NCBI GenBank assembly: GCA_031769625.1
Contig: JAUIMM010000702.1
Span: 5,822,001-5,886,000, forward strand
DNA from: Taudactylus pleione
Taxonomy: Eukaryota; Chordata; Amphibia; Anura; Myobatrachidae
Direction: 5' to 3'
DNA: 64,000 nucleotides
Shown here: in pieces, positions 1 through 8,654 of the stretch
Layout of the letters: every line of letters begins with the position of its first letter
Position numbering within the stretch: position 1 is the first letter of the stretch
Notes under the pieces: generated by a model
The model's database searches: none
Told to the model about the DNA's origin: nothing
The model's input: the letters and a program-made list of their open reading frames with translations, nothing else
Translations under genes and position numbers: made by a program

Positions 1-428
1 ATTCATTGTTATCTGGAGACTAGCGATTGTATTGTGATATTTATGTGCTATTATTAAATAGAATATTTTATTGATCCAGTCTTCCATTCATTTGAACAGA
101 GAGCACACATACAAGTTACTATCTGTATTGACAATAATTATTACCATCCACCTTGCGCAGTAGCTACACAGGTTGTTGCTTTCAGGTTGATTCCTTTATG
201 CCCTATGGCTCCAGTGTCCCAAATAAATTCAGAAGTAAGGATTTAAGACTAGTACAAATTACATTTTTATTCACAACTTTAAAGGCAAGAATGCACGAGC
301 CTGTGCACGGCACAAATAATTTAAATCAAACCAGGCAACACCCAAATTGAGTTATTGTATGTGCTATTTGAACAGTTTCATGGTATTGGCCTTTATTAAA
401 GTGATATATATATTTTTTTTCTTTTTAG
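1..428 (+). other. YTHDC1 intron, 3' part
   Basis: This stretch precedes the first visible exon. It is AT-rich and has no open frame resembling a conserved protein. It ends in a T-rich tract (about 411-426) and an AG at 427-428, a normal splice acceptor for the exon that follows. I see no other feature in it. Confidence 0.6.
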
Positions 429-491
429 TCCTACAACGACTATGTGAGAGAGTTCCATAACATGGGACCACCACCTCCATGGCAGGGAATG
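429..491 (+). CDS. YTHDC1: YTHDC1 coding exon (third from last)
   Basis: This 63-base exon encodes 21 residues beginning [20 protein letters not shown]. It lies between an acceptor AG (427-428) and a donor GT (492-493), in phase 0 at both ends. The sequence matches, as I recall it, the proline-rich region near the C-terminus of YTHDC1 (YT521-B). YTHDC1 is the nuclear YTH-domain protein that binds N6-methyladenosine in RNA and influences splicing, export and chromatin silencing. The YTH domain and all upstream exons lie outside the window. The next two exons continue the protein in frame (PPYPAMEQ, then HDYDMRVDD), which confirms the gene model. The vertebrate identification is firm; the exact upstream exon structure is unknown. 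Confidence 0.93.
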
Positions 492-1563
492 GTTTGTGTC
501 CTTTTTACATTTTTCTTTACTACTCTCATATGTATCCAAACATGTATAATTAAATGTTTTGTACTCTTTCACAAATACATTGGTTTCTGTAGAGCATCTG
601 CGGTGCAATGTTAAAATAACCTAGACTGGGAGAAGGGCTAAAGATCTAAGTAAAAGATGATGGAGATGCTAAATTACAAGCTAGGCCAGAGGTAACGCAT
701 CACCACATAGAGACTGCCAGGCATGTTGGGTTTTGGGTTACACAACAGCAGCTGCTGGTTCGTTCTTTTGAAATTGGATTTAGAAGATGATGTTGGGTTG
801 AGCAAGCATTGTATATTCAGGTTGAGACTATAAAGAGTACAGTAAAAAGAAATATTGACTTAAATAGTACTAAGTTGAAGTACAAACTTTATAATTTGGC
901 TTTTTTTTTCTACATATTTGCTGTAACTTTGGTTGGATCAACTTTTCCCATAATGCTTACAGTGCAAGTTTTGTGTAATTATTCACCGGCAGACGGAACA
1001 AAGGGGGTCATTCAGACCCACTCACAAGCGGCAGTGGGTCGATGTTCCCCACTGCGCATGCGCACGATGGAGGGAGCTCCGTCGTGCGCATGCGCGAGAC
1101 CCGGACTGCGACAGCCAAGCTGTCGCTCCGGGTCTCGCACCAAAGGGGGCGTGCTGTCGATGGTGACTGACAGCACGCCCCTTTTGGTGGGCGTGCCTAC
1201 CAGACGGAGGCGTTCCCATGAAGCCGGCCCCACTGACATCACTCGTGTCTACAGTGCAAATGGCTGTGACAGTTAACACAACTTGTATTCATTGATTTTT
1301 ATATATTTTAGAATTAGGTGTTAATAAATTTGCTGTCTATTTCATTCAAATGTTCATTTTAGACAATTTTGTTAAAGAAAAGACTGTTTGGTAACATGTC
1401 TGTAATTTTGTTTAGTTGAATATATTATGCTACAGGCACTTTTATCATGGAATATTATTTCACTATATACAAAGCACATATAACTAGATGCAGAAACCTT
1501 TAAAAAAAAAATCACAGTCAACTCTCATACTTTGTTCTTTTTTTTTTTTTCCTCTCCCCTCAG
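492..1563 (+). other. YTHDC1 intron with a truncated MITE
   Basis: The intron runs from GT at 492 to AG at 1562-1563, with a long pyrimidine tract (about 1534-1560) before the acceptor. Its middle holds a truncated Harbinger-like MITE (listed separately). The rest is AT-rich and unremarkable. Confidence 0.85.
1003..1256. mobile_element. Truncated Harbinger-like MITE (family 1)
   Basis: This GC-rich island starts with a GGTCATTCAGACCC terminus. It then follows the same order of blocks as the intact copy at 15475-16016: a CGCATGCGCACGA palindrome, GCGAGACCCGGA, ACCAAAGGGGGCGTGCTGTC and GGCCCCACTGACATCA. It breaks off near 1256, at about half the length of the full element, so no target duplication can be assigned. 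It has no coding capacity. Confidence 0.75.
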
Positions 1564-1698
1564 CCTCCGTACCCTGCAATGGAACAGCCTCCACATCACC
1601 CATATTATCAGCATCATGCCCCTCCCCCTCAAGCACATCCACAGTTTTCAGGTCATCATCCAGTTCAGCACGACACACGATATCGGGATAAACGGGTT
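1564..1698 (+). CDS. YTHDC1: YTHDC1 coding exon (second from last)
   Basis: This 135-base exon encodes 45 residues from [18 protein letters not shown] to RYRDKRV. It is flanked by CAG at 1561-1563 and a consensus donor GTAAGT at 1699-1704, phase 0 at both ends. It is rich in Pro, His, Tyr and Gln, as expected for the low-complexity tail of YTHDC1 that follows the YTH domain and is thought to act in condensate formation and splicing-factor contacts. An ATG-initiated frame inside the exon is not a separate gene. It reads through the donor into the intron before it stops. Confidence 0.93.
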
Positions 1699-2766
1699 GT
1701 AAGTTATCATGAATCTTCAATATCTACTAGAGTACCAAAATACATGCAGAACGAGTCTCCCTCCTCCTCCAAACCCCAGGCAGTGATGTTGTGGTCTGTG
1801 ACCAGTGACATTACTGACAACATCGTGCCCCAGGACACTGTGTGAATGGCAGTCTGAGGCGCTTTTTTCCCTCCCTTTTTTTTCAATTGGCAGTTAAGTG
1901 GTTAAAAAAAAACATCTGCACTCTATGTGAAGTTCTCAGCTCTGTTTTTTATTTTATGCTTATTATAGCTCATTGCCAATTCAGCTGTTGTGTTCTTGGA
2001 ACGTTGTAGTGTCGTATGTTGCAGTCTGTGAATGGAAGTGGTTTGCTGGCATTGATATCAATGATCCCACTATGTACCTTATTTTCAATGTGCTTTGCAT
2101 GCTTAATCCACTTCAGCACTATTAAACCCCTTTTATACCAAAGTTTCGAATTTCCAACCCTGATCAGACCCCTTTTACACAGCATAGCCCAGTGCTGGCA
2201 CTGTTCACAGATGTCATCTCCATGCATCACTGAAGTCGACCACACCGGAGCCGGGTCTGCAGTGAACCGGCTTTTCCGGTGTTGCGTTGCAGTGCATGTT
2301 TGGAGATGATATAACTCCAAGCGCCACTCGAGCCGGCCAATCAGATCGTGTTTACACTGCAGGGTGACACTGGAACGACATGTGGCCAACCCACAAGCTT
2401 CCCAATTTAGATCCCCTGGACCTGGGTGGATCCATTTACACTGACAATATTCCCTGGTTGATGCATGTTCACGTGCATTAACCTGGGATATTCAGTTTGG
2501 GGTATAAGTCAATGAGCCTGCAATACCAAAATTATTCCTAGACTTTTGTGCCAACCCATAGCCAGTCATATCACCATTGCGGCATTAATCCAGCAATGAA
2601 AATCCCCCTAAACATGGAAACCAGAATATCAGGAGTTCAGTAAACATTATTTATATGGTTGTTTATTTTTTAAGTCCCACATTTATAGTTCTGCTACATA
2701 TACTGATCTGCTTATTTCAAGACATGTCTTTTGTTAAGCTTCTAATCAGATGTTTCCTTTGTATAG
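1699..2766 (+). other. Last YTHDC1 intron
   Basis: The intron runs from GTAAGT at 1699 to TATAG at 2762-2766. A GC-richer block at about 2110-2510 contains CCTTTTACAC and ACCTGGG words that recur at about 13200-13330, so it is probably a copy of an unclassified repeat. I could not find clean termini. The remainder is ordinary AT-rich intron. Confidence 0.7.
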
Positions 2767-2988
2767 CATGACTACGATATGAGGGTGGATGACTTCCTTA
2801 GGCGCACTCAAGCTGTTGTCAGTGGCAGAAGAAGCCGTCCTAGGGAGAGGGAGAGAGAACGTGAACGAGAACGGCCCAGAGACAACCGGCGAGACAGAGG
2901 ACGCGACCGTGACAGAGATCGGGACAGAGAGAGATTGCGTGACCGGGATAGAGGAGATAGAGGCGATAGAGGCAGATATAGAAGATAA
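2767..2988 (+). CDS. YTHDC1: YTHDC1 terminal coding exon
   Basis: This exon follows the acceptor TATAG and encodes [21 protein letters not shown] long run rich in alternating Arg-Glu and Arg-Asp pairs follows, ending GRYRR and a TAA stop at 2986-2988. This is the arginine-rich C-terminus of YTHDC1, a region known from the mammalian protein to be involved in nuclear localisation and protein interaction. The reading frame is intact with no stops or shifts, so this end of the gene looks functional. Together the three exons give 140 C-terminal residues of a protein that is usually somewhat over 700 residues. A +1-frame open reading through the same exon is a codon-bias shadow. Confidence 0.95.
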   Translation, partial: HDYDMRVDDFLRRTQAVVSGRRSRPRERERERERERPRDNRRDRGRDRDRDRDRERLRDRDRGDRGDRGRYRR

Positions 2989-3862
2989 CTTCATTAGCCG
3001 GCATTTATGTGCACATGGATGTGTCCTTTGTGTATTTATAAAGTAGCAACATTTCTGTTAAAGCTATCTATTTTAAGAGTTCAAACAATAACCTACATTT
3101 GTTTTTGCTTTGATCCACTGTTGTGCACATATGTCAGCTGGAGAAATCTTAAAATGAATGATCTGGTGCACTTGGAGCTGTTGGAGAGCTTTTTGTACTT
3201 CATAGTAACATTATACCTATGTAAGTGTCCTCCACGTATTCTTCTTAAAACCTATTTTTACCAAGTTCTGCGCCATAGCCAGTCTAATGTGCATAGAAGC
3301 AGAACTTTGTCTTGAAGGCCATGTTAAAAGAACTACTGTTATGGTTTTTTCTCCCTCTTTACACATAGCTGATTCTGTGAAAATAATGCTGCTAATAAGT
3401 ATGCAATTTTTTGAAGGTTAGATTCTGTATGAACATATTGTAAGTGTCACAACAGGAGATTCCCATTCTATGCGAAGAAAGCAATACTGTTAAGAGTAGT
3501 TGAGGGGTGTGTGTATATAATATAGATATATATATATATATATATCTATCTATCTCGTACACACAAACACAACTACTTTTTTTTTTTTTTTCTTGAATGA
3601 AGCTCTACCTTGTGTGTCTGAATGGAGATCGGACACAACCTGTGTGTGCTGGGTAGTATGACCATGTTAGCTTCTGCTATCATTATGTATTGAATTGATA
3701 ACTTGTAATTTAATTTGTTATGACAGCGGTTTCTTAAGCCATTTGATAGCAGCTGTTCAGCTGGTTTTCCTCTGCTGCAAAGCCTTTTTTATTTTGTGTA
3801 GTCCTATATTCTCTCATTTTGTGCCATTTTTTTTAAATAAAACCACTGTGGAAATATAAAGT
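2989..3862 (+). other. YTHDC1 3' untranslated region
   Basis: About 870 bases of non-repetitive AT-rich sequence follow the stop codon and end about 20 bases past the AATAAA signal. It includes a short (TA)n tract at about 3520-3545 and a T-run at 3578-3592. The exact cleavage site cannot be seen. The A-run at 3883-3902 lies 40 bases past the signal and is probably genomic. Confidence 0.75.
3836..3841 (+). promoter_or_regulatory. Polyadenylation signal AATAAA of YTHDC1
   Basis: A canonical AATAAA hexamer lies 848 bases after the stop codon. It is preceded by a T-rich stretch and followed by T/G-containing sequence (GTTAATCTGGTTG), as expected for the cleavage and polyadenylation region. I saw no canonical AATAAA between the stop codon and this point. 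Confidence 0.75.
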
Positions 3863-3996
3863 TAATCTGGTTGAATGGCTTTACAAAAAAAAAAAAAAAA
3901 AAAGTACTAACTTTGCTTTGGTATCTTGCCTATCACATTGGGTGCAGTAGTGTGCAAGCTTAAGTGTTTGCTTATTGCATATATGAAATATACATA

Positions 3997-3997
<1 letters not shown>

Positions 3998-4051
<54 letters not shown>

Positions 4052-4074
4052 GGGTGTGTGTGTGTGTGTGTGTG
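3998..4074. repeat. (TA)n followed by (TG)n microsatellite
   Basis: About 40 bases of alternating TA run into GTATATATATGGG and then about 18 bases of alternating TG. It sits between the YTHDC1 3' end and a retroelement-like terminus. Confidence 0.9.
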
Positions 4075-4077
4075 GCG

Positions 4078-4180
4078 CTCTTGGAGTCATATTAAATGCA
4101 GAAATAACTTGTATTAAAGAACATCGTTTCTGAGTGTCCGCTCCGTCATCAGGACCATACAAGGAATAAAACTGTTTTAT
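4078..4180 (-). mobile_element. Possible Penelope-type terminal fragment
   Basis: Read on the minus strand, this piece has CTGATGA (4152-4146), a 15-base interval, then GAAAC (4130-4126) and a T-rich tail. A similar arrangement lies near the 3' end of the Penelope-like element at 18-21 kb and at 23388-23415. That similarity is the only basis for the call. No coding sequence accompanies it. Confidence 0.35.
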
Positions 4181-4894
4181 GTAAATATTCCTTTTAAGAG
4201 AATCTTTTTTACCACCTGATTGTACCATAATTCTCTAATGATTGATGACGTTATGATTTTAATTTTAGCCTTTAGGGCCCCCCTATCTTAAGTGTTCCTG
4301 GCCCCCCCAAAACCTTAATCCGACTCTGGGGAGGAGTAAAACTTTGCTATAATGAAAAATGTTGATAGAGTTTTTAAAGACTTGCAAATATATGGCTGTC
4401 TCACAGTACTGCCATATGGCCACTATATACCTCATGCTGCCATTTACATTACAGTGCTAACATTGCCCGCTGTATACTTCATAATGTGCTGCACACAGAC
4501 ACAGTAACCACCCCTTCTAGTTCCTTATGCTGCTTTCTGGTGCTGCAGCTAATATATTTGAACAGTTTAGCACTTTTAACAGGTTATGGCACTATACTTA
4601 AGGCTGAGCTACTATTTGATTGTAATTTACTACAAAAAGTGCAGCCTTCACTCTCTGATGCCTGATCGGAATCACAGCTTTAGTCAGTGTGCATTATTCC
4701 CTGCGAGCAGAACTCGCATTGTGATGAGCTCCACTCACCGAGTGAATTTGCTATCAAACTGTGTATGCCACATTAAAAATGTCAGGTGAGCAGTACAGGA
4801 GTGTCCTTTGATCACTACTGTGAGGGGTACAGCTCAGAGGAAGAATGCAGCCAGGGAGTAGGCGAGTAGAAAGGATTTGGGCTGTGATTGGATG
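4181..4894. other. Intergenic; hAT-type terminus near 4326
   Basis: The only recognisable signal is CCTTAATCCGACTCTG at 4311-4326. Its complement, CAGAGTCGGATTAAGG, resembles the hAT termini defined at 28774 and 31250. No partner end was found. The rest is plain AT-rich sequence. Confidence 0.4.
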
Positions 4895-5905
4895 GAAAGG
4901 CAAGGGGGGTGCAGTGGTATAGTAGGGGCAGGGGCACAGGAGGGGGCATAGATGAGGCAGGGGGACAGGAGAGGGGGGTGCAGGTATAGAGAGAGAAGTG
5001 GGAGCAGGAGCACAGAGCAGAGGGGGGTGTAGGGTATAGAGGGGTAGTAGGGGCAGAGGTACAAAGAATGGGGTGTGCAGGAGTATAGAGGAGCTAATGA
5101 CCGGGGCACAGAGGAAAGGGGGGTGTTGCGGTATGAGGTAGTGTCAGCAGGGGCACAGAGTAAGGGGGTGCAGGAGTATGGAGGAGGTAGTGGGGGCAGG
5201 GGCACAGAGGTGGCATGGGCAAAGAAGAGGTGCAGGGGTATAGAGGGGGTAGGGGGGACAGGGTTAAGGGTGCAGGGATACAGAGGGGTAGTGGGGGCAG
5301 GGGCAAAGAGGAGAGGTGGGTGCAGGGGCAAAGAGGCGAGGGGCATAGAGGAGGGGGGGCTGCATAGGAGTAAGCATTAAGGGCAGAGACACAGTCTAGA
5401 GGAGGGAGCAGGCATATAGAGGAGGTAGTGGGTGCAAGGATACAGAGGAGAGGGGGCCATAGAGGAGCAGGGGCGCAGAGGAGTAGGCAGTAAAGGTAGG
5501 AGCACAGAGGAGAGGGGGGTGCAGGAATATAGAGGAGGTAGTGGGGGCAGGGACACAGAGGAGAGGGGGGTACAGGTGTATAGAGGGGTAGTAGAGACAG
5601 TCACAGAGGAGAGGGGGGTGTAGGGGTTTAGTGTAGGTAGTAGGGGCAGGGGCAAAGAGGAGACATGGACACAGGTGAGGGGCGTGCAGAGGTATAGAGT
5701 AGGTAGTGGGGGCAGGGACACAGAGGAGAAAGGGCCATATAGGATATGGGGCACAGAGGGGGGGGTGCAGAGGAGTAGGCAAGGGCATATAGGAGGGGGC
5801 TGCAGGCATATAGTGGGGGCAGGGACACAGGAGAGGGGACAATAGACGTGTCTGTGACACCGATAAGGGGATGCAGAGATATAGAGGGGGTAGTGGGGGT
5901 TAGGA
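4895..5905. repeat. ~50-bp G-rich minisatellite array
   Basis: This is a degenerate tandem array whose + strand unit reads roughly GGGGGTGCAGGGGTATAGAG followed by GAGGTAGTGGGGGCAGGGGC and ACAGAGGAGA. About 20 units are present. The G-runs are spaced so that G-quadruplex formation on the + strand is possible. The same unit in reverse complement makes up the larger array at 8655-12290. Long open frames on both strands reflect the lack of stop codons in the unit and are not genes. Confidence 0.9.
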
Positions 5906-5924
5906 CGCCACGGGTAAGGGTGAG

Positions 5925-7110
5925 GGGGGGAGGAGTGTTAGGAGCTGTGAAGGGGATCAGAAAAGGTGACCTGTGTGGGGAAAAAAGGTGCCATGAATGG
6001 GGGAGTGTTAGGAGCTGTGAGGGGGGATCAGTAAAGTGACCTTTGTGGGGGGATGGGGGGGGCAGTAAAGGTGATGTGTGAGGCATGGAGGGGGAGTGGC
6101 AGGAGCTGTGAGGAGGGATCAATACATGTGATCTGACGTGTGAGGGGGGGCAGGGATGTCTTGTATGGGGATGATAGGAGCTGTCAGGAGGGATCACTAA
6201 AGGTGACGTGTTGGGGGGGTGTTAGGAGCTGTGAGAGGGATCAGAAAAGGTGACCTATGTGGGGAATAAGGTGCCATAAATGGGGCATGTTAGGAGCTGT
6301 GAGGAGGGATCAGTAAAGGTGACGTGTGGGGTCAGGGGTTCCATGAATGGTGGGGGGGAGGTAGTGTTAGTAGCTGTGAGGAGGGATCAGTAAATTCCAG
6401 AACACCGGACCAGTTCCCTGCAGCGACCTCTGCCGCTGAGGAGCTGTCCACTGTGTAAAGCGCGTCCCCGACTCCCCGTCCGGGGTGTGTGTCAGGCTGT
6501 CACCGGTGAGGGAGTGATCACAGTGGCTCCATGCTGGACCAGAATCTGGAACGCCGGACCGGAGAGTGAGTTAGTGACATGCTGTTACCAGGGAGCCGGG
6601 TGGGAGGGCTTACTGCCGGCTCCCCCCGTCCTGCTGCTGAGCAGCGCACAATTACAAACATCTGACACCCCCCCCCCCTCTGTCTGGGGGTATGTAGGAA
6701 GAAGCTGTATGTAATGCCTCCATGCACAGTGTACCCCGGGTGACAGCAGCGCACAGACAGTGCTACTGTGCAGGGCTGACAGTCCAGGATCAGCAGCAGG
6801 GTGCTGTGATCTCTCCCTCCCTGGTAACAGCATGTTACACACTCCAAACTGTCCGGCGTGCCGGCAGGGAGCCCATGTGATTGCTCCTTCCCCGGTGACA
6901 GCCTGTCACACCCCCCGGACAGGGAGTTGGGGACGCACATTACACAGCTGACAGCACCTCAGTGGCAGAGGTCGCTGCAGGGAGCTGGTCCGGTCTGGCG
7001 TTCCGGAATCTGGACCGGTTTGGCTATCGCCTAATCCCGTAAAGGTGACCTATGGCGGATCAGTAAATGTGATGTGTGGGGCATGGAGGGGGAGTACCAG
7101 TAGCACAGGC
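5925..7110. repeat. ~69-bp tandem repeat, split by a foldback
   Basis: The unit contains GTGTTAGGAGCTGTGAG, GGATCAGTAAAGGTGAC and GGTGCCATGAATGG. GTGTTAGG recurs 69 bases apart at about 5935 and 6004 and continues to about 6395. The array resumes at about 7035 (GTAAAGGTGACC, then GATCAGTAAATG), so the segment 6395-7015 is an insertion into it. Confidence 0.8.
6395..7015. mobile_element. ~0.6-kb palindromic foldback element
   Basis: The two halves are inverted copies of each other around a centre near 6700. Three matched pairs show this. ACCGGACCAGTTCCCTGCAG (left) is mirrored by CTGCAGGGAGCTGGTCCGGT (right). GGCTGTCACCGG is mirrored by CCGGTGACAGCC. ATGCTGTTACCAGGGAG is mirrored by CTCCCTGGTAACAGCAT. 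It is GC-rich, has no coding capacity, and interrupts the 69-bp array. It looks like a foldback-type or long-inverted-repeat MITE. I could not fix a target duplication. Confidence 0.7.
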
Positions 7111-7861
7111 TGGCATAGTACCCGCGGGTCACCCACTTGTAACTACAGCCCTCCCGCCTCCCGGCAGTGGTGCAGTCCTGGATTCAAATGAACTCCGCTG
7201 TCCGTAGGGACAACAGGAACGGAGTGACGGCTCTGGGGCCAAGGAGCCTCCATCGCCTCTCTGTCCGGGCCTTACACAAACGGGTGAGTGTATGCCCCAT
7301 TACCCGCACCAGCAGCAGTAGGAACAGGAAAAATCAGCATCAGGGGAGGGAGCATCTATTTGGGCTAAAAGGCAGCCATCTTTGTACACCCATGTGAAGC
7401 CACAGTACATACACCCCACATAAGTCCTATCTCTACAATGGCGCATTCTTGAGGTAATAGTTAAAAAACTAACTTTCTAATTTACCTGAACCCCAAAAGC
7501 ACGTTTCCTGGCACAATAGCTACCTAATAAAACAAACCCCAAGTCTAAATTCCATCCCTACCCTGAGTTTTGCCTTCCCAAAAATCCCCCATTTACTGTA
7601 GCAGAAAAGTCCTAACTGAGAAGGTAAGAAAAATGTGACAGTTGGAGATTTAGATTACTCCCAAATCCTCATTTTTTTATGTTTATGCCCTGAAATTTGG
7701 CACACAGTAACAGTTCTACCCGGCCATACCAAATTTCAGATCTGTACCTCTAATAGCTTTTGAGGTGTAGCCACTTGAACACCCTAAAAGCTCCCCCTCT
7801 GGAACTCTATGGAGAAATCTGTTTTTTTTTTTTTTTTTGATGCAGCCTTAATATAAGGGCA
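7111..7861. other. Intergenic, no supported feature
   Basis: Mixed-composition sequence. The segment at about 7170-7290 has an open frame followed by GGTGAGTG, which looks like an exon and donor. It has no acceptor, no recognisable protein and no partner exon, so I do not call it. Confidence 0.5.
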
Positions 7862-7873
7862 CGACTGTGCCTC

Positions 7874-7905
<32 letters not shown>

Positions 7906-8250
7906 ATATATGGGATGCAGTTAAAAAACCTACAATCGGGATGCCAACTGCTGAGATCCCCGCACCGAAATCCTGAACTGGGTACAGAAATCCGGTGCGG
8001 GAATCCTGACGAGTAGAAATGCCGATGTCGGGATCTCGGCAGCTGTCATTCCAATCGTATGTTAAGCGGGCACCCTTAGCTGTAAGCTGCGGGGGAGGGT
8101 TAGGGTTAAGGTAGAGAAAAGGAGGGTTATGTTTATGGAGGGGGCAGGTATAGAATACTTTTGTCGGGATCCTCAGCATAAGTATGCTGCTGTCAGTCAT
8201 TTGACAGCCGGCTGCCGGGATTCCATACCGAACGATATATATATATATAT
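7862..8250. mobile_element. Non-autonomous element with telomere-like motifs
   Basis: The segment lies between two (TA)n tracts. It contains several words typical of the insertion at 60030-60534 and of the sequence at the right edge of the window: ATCGGGATGCC, GTCGGGATCTCGG and GTCGGGATCC. At 8096-8107 it has GAGGGTTAGGGTTAAGG-type telomere-like units. It has no coding capacity. Boundaries are approximate. Confidence 0.5.
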
Positions 8251-8654
8251 AACAAAAATACCAGGGTGCGCAATAAATAACCTCTAGGAGTCCTTTTTGA
8301 CAGTTCTTAAATAATGATTCGGAAAGTCTTTAATGTGCTTGAAGTCTAGATGATGCTTGACCCAATATACTGCTTGGAGCCTTTAACTCTTAGGAGATGT
8401 ATTCTGTCAACCAACGATAATCCAAGCCAATCTGGATGGAACCCTTCACCAAATGTACACCCAAAAAATGGCCATATAGGCCAAAAATTAATAAAAGGCC
8501 AATTGTCTTAACATAAAATTATTTAAAAATGATTTGCAATTAAAAATATTGCTTACAGTAAGAAACTGATTCAAGATAGGACCTCGCCAACACCTCTTGG
8601 TGTTCAATCAATGGCGGGTCAAGGCCTTTATAATACCGCCCAACGTGTTTCGTC
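8251..8654. other. AT-rich intergenic sequence; possible retroelement end
   Basis: Mostly A/T-rich. At 8639-8656 the minus strand reads GGACGAAACACGTTGGG, a motif similar to the termini of the Penelope-like sequences elsewhere in the window. No coding sequence is associated with it, so I only note it. Confidence 0.35.

Noticed and set aside
3883..3902. Poly(A) tail of a processed copy
   Set aside because: The A-run follows the YTHDC1 polyadenylation region of a gene with introns and proper splice sites, so the gene is not a retrocopy.
4834..6197. Minus-strand Pro-rich frames of 100-190 codons
   Set aside because: Same minisatellite unit as at 8.7-12.3 kb, read from the other strand. No conserved protein character.
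7167..7300. Open frame followed by GGTGAGTG, resembling an exon and donor site
   Set aside because: No acceptor, no homology and no companion exon; the region is flanked by repeats.
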